40,043 bases of DNA from contig CACODU010000005.1 of assembly GCA_902626045.1 (NCBI GenBank), positions 1 to 40,043 of the forward strand. Reading direction: 5' to 3'. Within the stretch, counting starts at the first letter, position 1, and each line of letters starts with the position of its first letter. Both the position numbers and the translations under genes were made by a program. The stretch comes from an uncultured Pelagibacteraceae bacterium (lineage in GTDB: Bacteria; Pseudomonadota; Alphaproteobacteria; Pelagibacterales; Pelagibacteraceae). Below are positions 20,366-31,375 of the stretch, one piece after another. A model generated the notes under the pieces. The model did no database searches. It was not told the origin of the DNA and worked only from the letters and a program-made list of their open reading frames with translations.

Positions 20366-21310
20366 TTATTTACAATACTTTTTTAAACAAGCCATTCTTA
20401 CTGCTACACCTAATTCAACTTGCTCTTTAACCAAACTTACGTTTATATCATCTGCAAGTTTTGTATCTATCTCTACTCCTCTATTCATTGGACCGGGATG
20501 CATAATTAGTGTATCTTTTTTTGCAAATTTTAATTTTTCTTGGGTTAAACCGTAAAATTCATAATATTCTCTTTTTGAAGGTAAGAACGAGCCTTGCATT
20601 CTTTCATTTTGTAGTCTTAACATCATTACGATGTCACAACCATCAAGACCTTTCTTCATATCTGTAAAAGATTTTACTCCCATTCTATCAATTGATTTCG
20701 GCATCAAAGTTTTTGGTGCTATTACATTTACTTCAGCACCTAACATATTCATTAAATAAATATTTGATCTAGCTACTCTTGAGTGAAGTATATCGCCGCA
20801 AATTGCAATCTTCAGTCCTTCAATTTTTCCTTTTCTGTTAATTATTGTTAAAGCATCAAGTAAAGCTTGAGTCGGGTGTTCTCTTCTCCCATCCCCAGCA
20901 TTAATAACAGCACAATTAACTTTTTGAGATAATAAATTTGGCGCACCAGAGTCTTGGTGTCTGATTACAATTAAGTCAGGGTGCATTGCGTTTAGAGTCA
21001 TTGCTGTATCGATTAAGGTTTCACCTTTTTTAAGCGCAGAGTTGTCCATGTTCATTGACATTACATCTGCACCTAATCTTTTACCTGCTAGATCAAAAGA
21101 ACTTTGAGTTCTTGTGGATGGTTCAAAAAATAAGTTAATTTGAGTTTTTCCTCTTAGAACATCTAATTTTTTTGAGCTACTTCTGTTTAATTCAATAAAT
21201 TTTTTTGCTTCATCTAATATTGATTTAGCTTCTAATATTGAAAGATTTTGAATGCCAAGAAGATGTTTGGGAGAGTTTTTAATAGCTGTATTGTTTTTCT
21301 TAACTGCCAT
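20366..21310 (-). CDS. pyrB: aspartate carbamoyltransferase catalytic subunit
   Basis: [57 protein letters not shown] 21310 preferred over TTG 21319. Confidence 0.96.
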   Translation of the reverse strand: MAVKKNNTAIKNSPKHLLGIQNLSILEAKSILDEAKKFIELNRSSSKKLDVLRGKTQINLFFEPSTRTQSSFDLAGKRLGADVMSMNMDNSALKKGETLIDTAMTLNAMHPDLIVIRHQDSGAPNLLSQKVNCAVINAGDGRREHPTQALLDALTIINRKGKIEGLKIAICGDILHSRVARSNIYLMNMLGAEVNVIAPKTLMPKSIDRMGVKSFTDMKKGLDGCDIVMMLRLQNERMQGSFLPSKREYYEFYGLTQEKLKFAKKDTLIMHPGPMNRGVEIDTKLADDINVSLVKEQVELGVAVRMACLKKYCK

Positions 21311-21345
21311 TAAAATCAACTCTATAGGCGTTTTATAGTATCAGA

Positions 21346-21810
21346 TCAAGTATTTTCTTTAGTTAAATAGTCTAAGGCCCCTTGAAGTATAAATTGTGCA
21401 GAATTCTCATCTAATTTACTTATCTTTTTTGACGTGTTTGATGCTAAATCATTGGATAAATTAAACGCCCCCTGACTTGATAATCTTTCATCCCATAAAG
21501 TGACATTTTCAGTAACATCTTTTGATAGATTAATAGCCAAATCTTTAGCTGATTGTGACGATTGACTAAATGATCCATCCATATTGATTGGATTTCCAAC
21601 CACTATGCCTTGAATCTGATTTTCATTAAAAATCTTTATTATTTCTTTAAGAAACTCAGAATATTTATTTTTGATTAAAGTCGTATATGGTGTAGCAATA
21701 ATTTTATTTTCATCAGAAATGGCTACACCAATACGTTTTCTACCTGGGTCAATTCCCATTAACCTAGACTTTTTATCGAGTTTTTTCTTAAATTCTTTAA
21801 TATCAAGCAT
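21346..21810 (-). CDS. ruvX: YqgF/RuvX family putative Holliday junction resolvase (pre-16S rRNA nuclease)
   Basis: RLMGIDPGRKRIGVAISDENKIIATPYTT; VVGNPINMDGS; LWDERLSS. Confidence 0.9.
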   Translation of the reverse strand: MLDIKEFKKKLDKKSRLMGIDPGRKRIGVAISDENKIIATPYTTLIKNKYSEFLKEIIKIFNENQIQGIVVGNPINMDGSFSQSSQSAKDLAINLSKDVTENVTLWDERLSSQGAFNLSNDLASNTSKKISKLDENSAQFILQGALDYLTKENT

Positions 21811-21861
21811 GAAATTTACCTAATTTGTGATAAAACACATTTAAATTAACTTATTTCACAA

Positions 21862-22149
21862 ATGTCCCTAGATAAAGAAAAAATTAAACATGTTGCAAAA
21901 TTAGCTCGAATTTCAGTTGATGAGGCTAAAGTTGAGAGTCTTACAAAAGATTTAAACTCCATTTTTAAGTTTATAGAGCAATTAAATGAACTAAATACAG
22001 ACAAAGTAAAACCTTTAACCTCTATACTTAATCAGTCATTAAGATCGAGAAAAGATAAAATTAGTGATGGTAAGATAAGAGAGAAAATTCTGAAAAATTC
22101 ACCCAAAGAAAATGAAGAATTTTTTGTAGTACCTAAGGTGGTGGAGTAA
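21862..22149 (+). CDS. gatC: Asp-tRNA(Asn)/Glu-tRNA(Gln) amidotransferase subunit C
   Basis: [39 protein letters not shown]...VVPKVVE; upstream of gatA. Confidence 0.95.
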   Translation: MSLDKEKIKHVAKLARISVDEAKVESLTKDLNSIFKFIEQLNELNTDKVKPLTSILNQSLRSRKDKISDGKIREKILKNSPKENEEFFVVPKVVE

Positions 22150-23606
22150 TGGCTGATATTACAAATCAAAGTCTAAATGAAATTATAGAAAATATAAAAA
22201 CGAAAAAAGTTTCATCTACAGATTTAACTAAAGCATATATAAAAAATATTGAAAGTGCAAAAAAGTTAAATGCATTCGTTACTACTACATTTGATAAGGC
22301 TTTAGATAATGCTCAACAATTTGATAAAAAACCAAATTTTGATCAATTACTTCCAGGTATACCTTTAGCTGTAAAAGATTTATTTTGCACAGAAAATACA
22401 AAAACAACTGCAGGAAGTAATATTTTAAATAATTTTATTCCATCTTATGAGTCAACAGTTACTAAAAATTTATGGGACAATGGATCATTTCTTTTAGGAA
22501 AATTAAATTGTGATGAGTTTGCGATGGGTTCTTCTAACGAGACAAGTCACTATGGAAATGTGATTAATCCCGTAGGAGATCAATTAGTACCGGGTGGTTC
22601 ATCTGGAGGATCCTCATCTGCTTTAGCTGCAGACTTAACACCAGCTACAATTGGAACAGATACTGGTGGATCAATTAGGCAACCAGCTTCTTTTACTGGT
22701 ACCGTAGGTTTAAAACCAACTTATGGTTTGTGTTCAAGATGGGGTATTGTTGCTTTTGCATCTTCTTTAGATCAGGCAGGCCCAATGACAAAAACAATAA
22801 AAGATTGCGCAATCATGCTGGAGTCAATGTCTGGTTTTGATGAAAAAGACTCTACTTCAATAAACAAAAAGAAAGAACAATACTCAAAAAATTTAAAAGA
22901 TAATATTAAAGGTTTAAAAATTGGAATTCCAAAAGAATATCGTGTTGACAATATGCCAAAGGAAATTGATGAACTTTGGGAAAAAGGAAAAAAGATATTA
23001 ATAGATCTTGGGGCACAATTAATTGATATTTCATTGCCTCATACAAAATATGCTCTACCTACTTATTATATAGTTGCTCCGGCTGAAGCCTCATCCAATT
23101 TAGCCAGATATGATGGAGTAAGATATGGTTTTAGATCAAAACAAGGCAAAGATTTAATTGAGATGTATGAAAAAACTCGGTCCGAAGGTTTTGGAGATGA
23201 AGTCAAACGTAGAATACTAATTGGTACTTATGTTCTTTCATCAGGTTATTATGATGCTTATTACCTTAAAGCACAAAAAGTAAGACAACTAATTAAAAAA
23301 GATTTTGATGAAAGTTTTAAAAAAATAGATGCAATTCTAACGCCTTCAACACCAAGTTCTGCATTCAAAATAGGGGAGAAAACTAATGATCCTGTTTCCA
23401 TGTATTTAAACGATATTTTTACAGTGCCGGTAAATTTAGCTGGTCTTCCAGCTTTGTCATTGCCCGCAGGTGTTGATAAGAAAGGTTATCCTTTAGGTTT
23501 GCAACTTATTGGTAAAGCATTAGATGAGCAAAAAATTCTTAATATTGGTTATGCATTTGAAAAAAATTGCGGTTTTAAAAATGAAATTAAAAAGTGGTGG
23601 TCATGA
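22149..23606 (+). CDS. gatA: Asp/Glu-tRNA amidotransferase subunit A
   Basis: [46 protein letters not shown] amidase signature. Confidence 0.97.
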   Translation: MADITNQSLNEIIENIKTKKVSSTDLTKAYIKNIESAKKLNAFVTTTFDKALDNAQQFDKKPNFDQLLPGIPLAVKDLFCTENTKTTAGSNILNNFIPSYESTVTKNLWDNGSFLLGKLNCDEFAMGSSNETSHYGNVINPVGDQLVPGGSSGGSSSALAADLTPATIGTDTGGSIRQPASFTGTVGLKPTYGLCSRWGIVAFASSLDQAGPMTKTIKDCAIMLESMSGFDEKDSTSINKKKEQYSKNLKDNIKGLKIGIPKEYRVDNMPKEIDELWEKGKKILIDLGAQLIDISLPHTKYALPTYYIVAPAEASSNLARYDGVRYGFRSKQGKDLIEMYEKTRSEGFGDEVKRRILIGTYVLSSGYYDAYYLKAQKVRQLIKKDFDESFKKIDAILTPSTPSSAFKIGEKTNDPVSMYLNDIFTVPVNLAGLPALSLPAGVDKKGYPLGLQLIGKALDEQKILNIGYAFEKNCGFKNEIKKWWS

Positions 23607-25072
23607 GCAAAGAAAAATTTGATTATTTTATAAAGGGAGAAAAAGGGAAATATGAAGTTGTGATAGGTCTTGAAGTTCATGCTCAAGTTTTATCTAAATC
23701 TAAACTCTTCTCTGGTTCATCAACTAAATTTGGTGCTGATCCTAACAACCAGGTGAGTTTGATTGATTCTGCTTTTCCAGGAATGTTACCGGTCATTAAT
23801 GAAGAATGTGTTAAGCAAGCGGTAAGAACAGGCCTTGGTTTAAATGCTAAAATAAATAATTTCTCAGTTTTTGATAGGAAAAATTATTTTTATGCAGATT
23901 TACCTCAAGGTTATCAGATATCTCAATATAAGAATCCCATTGTAGGAGAAGGCAAAGTTTTATTAGATATGCCTTATGGGTCAAAAGAAATTGGCATAGA
24001 GAGACTTCATCTCGAGCAAGATGCAGGTAAAAGTATTCATGATATGGATCCATCTAATACTTATGTAGATTTAAATCGCTCAGGAATTGCTTTAATGGAA
24101 ATAGTCAGTAAACCAGATCTGAGATCACCAGATGAAGTTAATGCATACATAAAAAAATTAAGATCAATCATGAGATATTTAGGAACCTGTGATGGAAATA
24201 TGCAAGAGGGATCACTTAGAGCTGATGTAAATGTATCTGTTAGAAAAGAAGGTGATAAAAATTTTGGAACACGTTGTGAAATCAAAAATGTAAATTCTAT
24301 TAAATTTATGCAGATGGCAATTGAATATGAAGCTGCTAGACAAGTTAAACTAATAGAAAACGGCAAAGAAATAGATCAAGAAACAAGACTTTTCGATACA
24401 AAAAAAAATGAGACAAGATCAATGAGATCAAAAGAAGATGCACATGATTATAGATATTTTCCTGATCCAGACCTTTTACCTTTAAAGTTAGAACAACGAT
24501 TAATTGATGATTTAAAAAAATCTCTTCCAGAGCTTCCAGATAAAAAAAAGGAAAGATTTATAAAAGAGTATGGATTAAATGCATATGAAGCAAATGTCTT
24601 AGTTTCTGAAAAAGACATATCAGATTATTATGAAGAAGTTGCAAAACTATCTGATAAAAAACTTGCAGCTACTTGGATGATGGGGGATTTATTTGCAATG
24701 CTAAATGATAAGGGACTAGACATATCAAAATCTCCTATATCGGCAAAACATTTTGCAGAATTAGTCCAATCAATTAAATCTGGAGAAATTTCTGGAAGAA
24801 TAGCAAAAGAAGTTTTCGAAATTATGGTTGAAAGCGGCGATAATCCAAAAAAAATTATAGAGTCAAAAGGGATGAAGCAACAAAGTAATCCTAAAGAATT
24901 AGAAAAAATGATTAATGAGATACTATCAAAAAATAAAGATAAAGTTGACCAATACAAAGCTGGAAAAGAAAAATTATTTGGTTTTTTTGTTGGACAGGTT
25001 ATGAAATTATCTGGTGGGAAAGCAAATCCTCAATTAACAAACGAGATTCTAAAAAAACTTTTAAAAGGCTAA
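23603..25072 (+). CDS. gatB: Asp/Glu-tRNA amidotransferase subunit B
   Basis: [42 protein letters not shown] 23603 overlaps the gatA stop (ATGA). Confidence 0.97.
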   Translation: MSKEKFDYFIKGEKGKYEVVIGLEVHAQVLSKSKLFSGSSTKFGADPNNQVSLIDSAFPGMLPVINEECVKQAVRTGLGLNAKINNFSVFDRKNYFYADLPQGYQISQYKNPIVGEGKVLLDMPYGSKEIGIERLHLEQDAGKSIHDMDPSNTYVDLNRSGIALMEIVSKPDLRSPDEVNAYIKKLRSIMRYLGTCDGNMQEGSLRADVNVSVRKEGDKNFGTRCEIKNVNSIKFMQMAIEYEAARQVKLIENGKEIDQETRLFDTKKNETRSMRSKEDAHDYRYFPDPDLLPLKLEQRLIDDLKKSLPELPDKKKERFIKEYGLNAYEANVLVSEKDISDYYEEVAKLSDKKLAATWMMGDLFAMLNDKGLDISKSPISAKHFAELVQSIKSGEISGRIAKEVFEIMVESGDNPKKIIESKGMKQQSNPKELEKMINEILSKNKDKVDQYKAGKEKLFGFFVGQVMKLSGGKANPQLTNEILKKLLKG

Positions 25073-25074
25073 TT

Positions 25075-25728
25075 ATGCCTAAAAAATTAGATTTAACAGA
25101 TAATCTTGAAAAGTATATTATTGACCATTCTGATGATCTTACTGACGTTCAAAAAGAGATCTTAAATTTTAATCTTAGTCTTGGAGATCAAAAGAAATTG
25201 CAAATTTCTATTTCACAAGCGCAATTTCTTCAAACATTAATTAAAACATCTAATACAAAAAAAGTTTTAGAAATTGGAAGTTTTACAGGTTTTAGCGCTT
25301 TATCAATGGCATTATCATTACCTGATGATGGATCTTTAATTAGCTTAGATAAAAACGTAGAATTTAGTAAAAAAGCAAAATCTTTTTATGATAAGGCTAA
25401 TGAAAACAAGATAACACAAATTATAAAGCCAGCACTTGAGAGTTTGAAAGAACTAGAAAATGCTAAACAAAAATTTGATTTGGTTTTTATTGATGCAGAT
25501 AAAGAAAATTATATAAATTATTATGAAAAAAGCATTGTATTAATTGATAAAAATGGACTTATTATAATTGATAATGTCTTATGGCATGGTGAGGTAGCCG
25601 ATAATTCAAAAAATGATAAATTCACCAATATCATTAGAGAATTTAACAAATATATAAAAGACGATAATAGAGTGATAAAAAATATCATTCCCATTGGTGA
25701 TGGATTTACAATTTGTATTAAAAAATAA
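25075..25728 (+). CDS. class I SAM-dependent O-methyltransferase (caffeoyl-CoA/COMT-like family)
   Basis: KKVLEIGSFTGFSALSMALSLPDDG; FDLVFIDADKENYINYYE; IIDNVLWHGEV. Confidence 0.88.
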   Translation: MPKKLDLTDNLEKYIIDHSDDLTDVQKEILNFNLSLGDQKKLQISISQAQFLQTLIKTSNTKKVLEIGSFTGFSALSMALSLPDDGSLISLDKNVEFSKKAKSFYDKANENKITQIIKPALESLKELENAKQKFDLVFIDADKENYINYYEKSIVLIDKNGLIIIDNVLWHGEVADNSKNDKFTNIIREFNKYIKDDNRVIKNIIPIGDGFTICIKK

Positions 25729-26633
25729 TGTTCACTGTTTTTGGATTTTATAAGTTTAAGAAAATTAATTTTTTGTTGAAAAATAAAGAGTTTCTGCAAA
25801 GAGAAATTTTAAAAAATAACATAAGTGGTACAATCATACTTTCCCAAGAAGGAATTAATGGAACCATTGCTGGAAAGAGGAGAAATATAAGCCAGATAAT
25901 TAAATCTTTAAAAAAAGTATTTAATTTTAAAGATTTTGACAGTAAGAATATGTCTCTAAGTCATTTTCAACCATTCCACAAAGGTAGAATAAAGATAAAA
26001 AATGAAGTTGTTCCACTAGGTTTAAAAATAAATTCAAATAATAAAAAACTTAATAGATATATTTCTGGGAAATCATGGAACAAACTTATTTCAAATAAAG
26101 AAACTTTAGTTGTAGATGCTAGAAAGCCATTTGAATACGATGTAGGTACTTTTAAAAATTCTATAAATCCAAATATTCAAAATTTTAGAGATTTTCCAAA
26201 ATATCTTAAAAAAATCGATAAAGCAAAACCTGTAGCAATGTTTTGCACCGGAGGTATTAGGTGTGAAAAAGCTTCAATATATTTAAAAAGAAAAGGTTTT
26301 AAGAATGTTTTCCAGTTGAAAGGCGGGATACTTAATTATTTAAATAAAATCGAAAAGAAAGACAGTCTATGGAAAGGTGAGTGTTTTGTTTTTGATAATA
26401 GAGTATCTCTTAAACACAAATTAAAACAAGGAACCTACTCTGTATGTGGTGGTTGTAGAAAACCTTTTTCACCGAAAGACAAAAAATCTAACAAATATGA
26501 GGAGGGTGTTTCATGTCCTAGGTGTTATGACACACTCTCAAATTCACAAAAAACTAGATTTCGTATGAGGCAAAATCAAATTAACCTTGCTAAAAAAGCT
26601 GGAAGAAAGCATAAGTTCCAAAAGGAATTTTAA
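25728..26633 (+). CDS. trhO: rhodanese-domain tRNA uridine(34) hydroxylase (TrhO/YceA-type)
   Basis: SQEGINGTIAG; VVDARKPFEYDVGTFKNSINPN; FCTGGIRCEKAS; CxxC motifs CGGCRKPF, CPRCYD. Confidence 0.92.
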   Translation: MFTVFGFYKFKKINFLLKNKEFLQREILKNNISGTIILSQEGINGTIAGKRRNISQIIKSLKKVFNFKDFDSKNMSLSHFQPFHKGRIKIKNEVVPLGLKINSNNKKLNRYISGKSWNKLISNKETLVVDARKPFEYDVGTFKNSINPNIQNFRDFPKYLKKIDKAKPVAMFCTGGIRCEKASIYLKRKGFKNVFQLKGGILNYLNKIEKKDSLWKGECFVFDNRVSLKHKLKQGTYSVCGGCRKPFSPKDKKSNKYEEGVSCPRCYDTLSNSQKTRFRMRQNQINLAKKAGRKHKFQKEF

Positions 26634-26635
26634 TT

Positions 26636-27997
26636 ATGAATTTGACCAAAGGTCCAATTTGGCAGCTTCTTAGAAAAGTAACCATACCTGCAAGTACAGG
26701 GTCTCTCTTTCAAACTTTTTACAATCTAGTCGATACTTATTTTGCTGGAAGAATTTCACCGGAGGCGCTAGCAGCAATCGCAAAATCCTGGCCAATTTAT
26801 TTTATAGCAATAGCTGTTGCGGTTGGTATTGGAGCCGGAACTACAGCTTTAATTAGTAATTCAATTGGAGCCAAAGAGGACAGAAAAGCATCAATGTACA
26901 TTGCTCAGTCAATAATATTAGCAATTGTAGTTTCAATTTTCGTAACTTTATTTGGTTTAAATTTTTCTGATGAACTTTTAAGAATTATGGGTTCCACTGA
27001 AGAAAGTATAATTTTAACACGTGAATACTTAGATATTATTTTTTTTGGAGCTATCATTGTATTAGTCCAATTATCTTTGAATGGAACATTAAATGCTCAA
27101 GGTGATACAAAAAGTTATAGAAATGTTTTAATTTTTACTTTTTTCTTAAATATTTTTTTAAATCCATTATTCATATTTGGTTATGGATTTATACCAGCAT
27201 TTGGAATTGCAGGTTTAGCTATTGCTACAATAGTTTCTCAGTGTATCGGCTTAATATATTTAGCTAATAAAGTTTATTGCTGTAAATTGAAAAAATTCCT
27301 TTATCTAGAATGCTTTAAACCAAAAATTGATTACTTAAGCTCACTTTTTAAACAATCAGTACCAATAATGTTTACTATGTTGATGATAATGTTTGGAGTA
27401 TTTAATATTTTCTATTTTGTTGGACAGTTTGGAGAATTAGCTACAGCAGGGTATGGTACTGCTGTTAGAATTGAACAAGTTTTATTGTTACCAGTTATAG
27501 GTTTAAATACAGCTGTTTTATCAATTGCAGGTCAAAACTTTGGGGCAAAAATGTATTTCAGAGTAAAAGAAGTGTATGGAAAAGCTCTGATGTTTGGTTC
27601 AGGATTTATGGTATTAGCAGGTATATTTGTTTATCTAACTTCAGAAATCATAATCTCTTTTTTTACTAATGATTTAGAAGTAATCCGAAGAGGAGCGCTT
27701 TACTTACAAGTAGCAGCTTTAATTGGACCGGTTTATCCTGTTTTCTTTATTACCTCTGCTTTATTTCAGGCACTCAAAAGGCCCATTTATAGTTTATACA
27801 TGACAATACTTAGATTAACTTTAATACCATTTATGTCGTTATGGTATGTCATAAATATTAGAAACGGTGAATATCAAGATATTTTTTATACGATTTTAGT
27901 AACAAATTGGATGATGGGATTAGTTGTGTTAACTTTTGTACCATTCTTTTTAAAGAGAGTATTTAGGATTTCTTTTAAAAAATTATTTGTATTCTAG
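26636..27997 (+). CDS. MATE family efflux transporter
   Basis: 12-TM-like hydrophobic protein, PIWQLLRKVTIPASTGSLFQTFYNLVDTYFAGRISPEALAA; second-repeat IGLNTAVLSIAGQNFGAK. Confidence 0.92.
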   Translation: MNLTKGPIWQLLRKVTIPASTGSLFQTFYNLVDTYFAGRISPEALAAIAKSWPIYFIAIAVAVGIGAGTTALISNSIGAKEDRKASMYIAQSIILAIVVSIFVTLFGLNFSDELLRIMGSTEESIILTREYLDIIFFGAIIVLVQLSLNGTLNAQGDTKSYRNVLIFTFFLNIFLNPLFIFGYGFIPAFGIAGLAIATIVSQCIGLIYLANKVYCCKLKKFLYLECFKPKIDYLSSLFKQSVPIMFTMLMIMFGVFNIFYFVGQFGELATAGYGTAVRIEQVLLLPVIGLNTAVLSIAGQNFGAKMYFRVKEVYGKALMFGSGFMVLAGIFVYLTSEIIISFFTNDLEVIRRGALYLQVAALIGPVYPVFFITSALFQALKRPIYSLYMTILRLTLIPFMSLWYVINIRNGEYQDIFYTILVTNWMMGLVVLTFVPFFLKRVFRISFKKLFVF

Positions 27998-28717
27998 TTT
28001 ATTTTCTAATTTTCTCACAAAATAAGATACTACTAAAATTAGCACTAAGTATTCCAAAATTAAAAAAGTATATATTTCTAAAGGTCTATAGGTAGTAGTG
28101 ACTAGCTCATTAGCTTTTCTTGTTAAATCTCCTATACCTATAATTGATACTAGAGAGGACATTTTTAATACATAAACAAATTGATTTCCCATAGCTGGCA
28201 ATACAACTTTAATTGCTTGCGGAAGAATTACCAATCTCATTTTTCTCCAAAAATCCATTCCTAAAGACTCAGATACTTCGTGTTGGCCTTTTGATATTGA
28301 ATTAATGCCAGCCCTAAATATTTCTGCTTGAAAAGCACTTTCACTAATGGTTAAAGCAATTATTCCAGAAACAAATGGCGAGAAACTAACCCCAATCATT
28401 ATTGGAAGACCATAATAAATCCAAAGAATTAAAACTAATAAAGGGATTGCTCTAACAATTTCTACATATGTTATATTAAAATAACTTAAGAATTTATTAT
28501 TAGACAACGAAGGTAGAGCAACTATCAAACCAATAATCATTGCTAGAAATATTGAAACTACTGAAATATAAATGGTGGTCGTAATTCCGCTAATTAAAAA
28601 TTTAAGATTAGTAAGACCATCTATATTATCTGGACTTAGTATATACCATCCCCATTCATAGTTAGAGCTACATCCTTGTAGTAATAATAATAAAGATGCA
28701 ATTTTTAAAATCTTCAC
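27983..28717 (-). CDS. amino-acid-type ABC transporter permease with lipobox-like N-terminus
   Basis: HisM/GlnP-like: ISGITTTIYISVVSIFLAMIIGLIVALP, EIVRAIPLLVLILWIYYGLP, EIFRAGINSISKGQHEVSESLGMDFWRKMRLVILPQA (EAA loop). Confidence 0.92.
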   Translation of the reverse strand: MKILKIASLLLLLQGCSSNYEWGWYILSPDNIDGLTNLKFLISGITTTIYISVVSIFLAMIIGLIVALPSLSNNKFLSYFNITYVEIVRAIPLLVLILWIYYGLPIMIGVSFSPFVSGIIALTISESAFQAEIFRAGINSISKGQHEVSESLGMDFWRKMRLVILPQAIKVVLPAMGNQFVYVLKMSSLVSIIGIGDLTRKANELVTTTYRPLEIYTFLILEYLVLILVVSYFVRKLENKLEYK

Positions 28718-28758
28718 CGATTAACTATATTTGTAAATGAAAAGTATTTAAACTTAAA

Positions 28759-29529
28759 TTATAGACTTTTTAGATTATATTTTGCTTCTAATGTCATAAA
28801 AAACCCAGAGGATTGTTTTCTCTTAATCCAATTACTAACGTAGTCGTTCCAAACTTTATCTCCTTTTGGAACCATCATTGCTAGAAATGCAGGGTTTTTT
28901 CCACCATCTGGTACAATAGCTAGTTGAGGATATTTTACTACAAGCTTATTCGCTTCTAGTGAGCTAGTAATGTTGCCGTCAGCTCTTCCAGCCAAAACTT
29001 CTTGGAAGTCTCTTGCCGGTGCTTCAATTGATCTTAATTTTGATTTTGGGAAAAATTCTTTTGCTTTTTCCTCTTGAGATGTACCTAATGTAGTTGCTAT
29101 CGTAACTTTTTTATTATTTAACGAATCCCATGTAGGAAATTTTTTTAAGTTCTTTTTTAGAACTAAAGGAACTGTTCCGTATTTGTAATACGTAGCTGTA
29201 AAACCTGCTACTTCAGCTCTTTTAGGTGTTTTAGTTACACTAGTAGAAATGTCATATCTGTCTGCAGTTATTCCAGCAACAATAGTCTTCCACTCAGCAG
29301 GAACAAATTTTACTTTTACACCTAAATCTTTGGCTAACTCTTTCATTACATCTATATCAAAACCTTTGTACTTGTTTGTAGCAGGGTCTTTCATTGACAT
29401 TGGATCCCAGTCTCCTGTTGTTCCAACTCTTAACTCGCCACTTTTTTTGATTGAATCTAATTTAGATGCTGCTTGAACGCTTGTCGTTATAAGTAATATT
29501 AATAATGCTGAAAAAATTTTTTTAATCAC
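28759..29529 (-). CDS. family 3 periplasmic solute-binding protein (polar amino acid type)
   Basis: Signal peptide [72 protein letters not shown]. Confidence 0.92.
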   Translation of the reverse strand: MIKKIFSALLILLITTSVQAASKLDSIKKSGELRVGTTGDWDPMSMKDPATNKYKGFDIDVMKELAKDLGVKVKFVPAEWKTIVAGITADRYDISTSVTKTPKRAEVAGFTATYYKYGTVPLVLKKNLKKFPTWDSLNNKKVTIATTLGTSQEEKAKEFFPKSKLRSIEAPARDFQEVLAGRADGNITSSLEANKLVVKYPQLAIVPDGGKNPAFLAMMVPKGDKVWNDYVSNWIKRKQSSGFFMTLEAKYNLKSL

Positions 29530-29604
29530 ATTTACTTATTAGCCAATCCTCTCCTTTTTTTCGATTTGCAATTTGACCCACTTAATTAACTTAAATCAGA
29601 GGGG

Positions 29605-29634
29605 TTGACTGAAGGGCAGTTTATCAGCTATAAA
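29605..29634 (+). promoter_or_regulatory. predicted sigma70-type promoter of umuDC (TTGACT-N18-TATAAA)
   Basis: TTGACT at 29605-29610 and TATAAA at 29629-29634, 18-nt spacer, 19 nt upstream of the umuD ATG. Confidence 0.7.
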
Positions 29635-29649
29635 GAACAAAACAAGAAC
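29635..29649 (+). promoter_or_regulatory. candidate SOS/LexA-type operator GAAC-N7-GAAC
   Basis: GAACAAAACAAGAAC directly after the -10 box and ending 4 nt before the umuD ATG; matches the alphaproteobacterial GTTC-N7-GTTC LexA box on the opposite strand. Confidence 0.65.
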
Positions 29650-29653
29650 ATTT

Positions 29654-30046
29654 ATGAAGCTAACAATACCATTTTATTTGCATAAAGTAGGAGCCGGTTT
29701 TCCTTCGCCAGCCACTGATTATATTGAAGATGATATAGATTTAAATTCACATTTAATAACAAATGCACCAGCTACTTTTATTATAAGAGTTCAAGGCAAG
29801 TCCATGACTAACGTTGGTATATATGATGGAGATCTATTAATAGTAGATAAAAGTCTAAACCCAAAAAATTTTTCCACGGTAATAGCAAATGTTAATGAAG
29901 AACTTGTAGTAAAAACTTTAATCAAGAGCAAAGAGACTAACTATCTGACATCTGGGTCTAAAAATACATCAGATAGAATTAATTTAACAGACAATCCAGA
30001 AATTATAATTTGGGGAGTGGTCACATATGTCATTCATAAACAATAG
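29654..30046 (+). CDS. umuD: UmuD-like S24 peptidase, translesion-polymerase subunit
   Basis: AGFPSPA cleavage region, [23 protein letters not shown] (catalytic Ser), [14 protein letters not shown] (catalytic Lys); upstream of umuC. Confidence 0.93.
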   Translation: MKLTIPFYLHKVGAGFPSPATDYIEDDIDLNSHLITNAPATFIIRVQGKSMTNVGIYDGDLLIVDKSLNPKNFSTVIANVNEELVVKTLIKSKETNYLTSGSKNTSDRINLTDNPEIIIWGVVTYVIHKQ

Positions 30047-31304
30047 TAAAAAAAAAATTGCTCTTGTTGATTGCAATTCTTTCTACGTTTCATGCGAAAG
30101 ATTATTTAATCCGAAAATAAGAAACGTACCGGTTGTTGTACTGTCAAATAATGATGGCTGCGTAATATCAAGATCAACAGAAGCTAAAGCATTAGGAATT
30201 AAGATGGGAGAACCATATTTTAAAGTTAAAGAATTAGTTAAAAAAAATAATGTTCAAATATTTTCTTCTAACTATTCATTATACGGTGATCTATCCAGGA
30301 GGGTAATGAGAGTATTAAAAGGATTTTCAGATAAAATAGAAATTTATTCAATAGATGAAGCGTTTATAGATTTATCACACATAAAAGATGAAATGACAGA
30401 AGAATATGGAAAAAAAATTAGAGAAAGAGTTCTTAAATGGACAGGAATTCCAACAAGTGTTGGTATTTCGTGTACAAAGACTTTAAGCAAAGTTGCAAAT
30501 CATGTAGCTAAAAAAAATAAAGCTGGCGTAATATTTTTAAAAAAAGATATCGATGAAATATTAAAAAAATTTGAAATTTCAGATGTATGGGGAGTTGGTC
30601 GACAACTATCAAAACTATATATAAAAAACGGAATAGATAATGCATATAAATTAAAAAATATATCTAACACCTGGGTAAAAAAAAGTACAAATGTATTAGG
30701 CGCTAAAACCGTAATGGAGTTGAGAGGAATACCTTGCATCGATTTGGAAACAGAGGAAACAAAAAGAAAAAGTTGTTGTGTATCAAGATCTTTTGGAAAA
30801 AAAGTTCAAAGTCTAGATAAATTAAAAGAGTCTATAACAACGCATTGCTTGAACGCAGCAGAAAAAATTAGAACGGACAAACAAACCACAAGAGCAGTGA
30901 CAGTATTTATTAGAACAAGTCCTTTTGACAAGAGTAGAAAATATTATTCAAATTCTATAACAATCGAGTTACCAGTAGATACCAATAATAGTTTAGAGCT
31001 AGTAAAAACTGCCATAAATGGATTAAACAAAATTTATAAATATGGATATTTTTATCAAAAGGCTGGAATTATTTTATCAAAATTAAAAAATTCTTCAGAA
31101 AAAGAATTAAACTTGTTAACGCCAATTTTAGAAAATAAATCAAAAACATTAATGAAAGCAATAGATTTTACTAATGCAAAATATGGACGTAATGCAATAA
31201 GTATAGCTCAAGCAGGAATAAATAATGATTGGAAAATGCGTAGAGAACATTCATCAAAAATAGATACAGCATCATTTGACTCACTACCCAAGATAAGTAT
31301 ATAA
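30027..31304 (+). CDS. umuC: Y-family DNA polymerase V catalytic subunit UmuC
   Basis: [64 protein letters not shown]; 20-nt overlap with umuD. Confidence 0.96.
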   Translation: MSFINNSKKKIALVDCNSFYVSCERLFNPKIRNVPVVVLSNNDGCVISRSTEAKALGIKMGEPYFKVKELVKKNNVQIFSSNYSLYGDLSRRVMRVLKGFSDKIEIYSIDEAFIDLSHIKDEMTEEYGKKIRERVLKWTGIPTSVGISCTKTLSKVANHVAKKNKAGVIFLKKDIDEILKKFEISDVWGVGRQLSKLYIKNGIDNAYKLKNISNTWVKKSTNVLGAKTVMELRGIPCIDLETEETKRKSCCVSRSFGKKVQSLDKLKESITTHCLNAAEKIRTDKQTTRAVTVFIRTSPFDKSRKYYSNSITIELPVDTNNSLELVKTAINGLNKIYKYGYFYQKAGIILSKLKNSSEKELNLLTPILENKSKTLMKAIDFTNAKYGRNAISIAQAGINNDWKMRREHSSKIDTASFDSLPKISI

Positions 31305-31305
31305 A
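31276..31305 (+). promoter_or_regulatory. predicted sigma70-type promoter inside the umuC 3' end, driving the TPP riboswitch/symporter
   Basis: TTGACT at 31276-31281, 18-nt spacer, TATAAA at 31300-31305; expected start about 31312, at the 5' edge of the riboswitch. Confidence 0.6.
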
Positions 31306-31307
31306 GT

Positions 31308-31374
31308 AAGAACGGGGTGTCTAAAAGACTGAGATTAAACCCGACGAACCTGACCGGTAATTCAGTGAGGGAAT
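31308..31374 (+). ncRNA. TPP riboswitch (THI element)
   Basis: AACGGGGTGTCTAAAAGACTGAGATTAAACCCGACGAACCTGACCGGTAATTCAGTGAGGGAATT; contains the conserved GGGGTG, CTGAGA, ACCC, GAACCTGA and AGGGAA blocks in order, directly before a transporter ATG. Confidence 0.92.
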
Positions 31375-31375
31375 T

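Noticed and set aside
19965-20555. 196-aa plus-strand ORF across the dihydroorotase-like gene and pyrB
   Set aside because: Antisense to two well-supported genes; translation lacks domain signatures.
21811-21861. GTG-ATAAAA-CAC partial inverted repeat between ruvX and gatC
   Set aside because: Arms of only 3-4 bp in AT-rich sequence; could easily occur by chance.
24061-24957. Minus-strand ORFs inside gatB
   Set aside because: Shadow ORFs antisense to gatB.
28718-28758. ATTTAA-AC-TTAAAT inverted repeat between binding-protein and permease genes
   Set aside because: Made only of A/T arms; expected frequently in this composition and lacking a U-tract or SD relationship.
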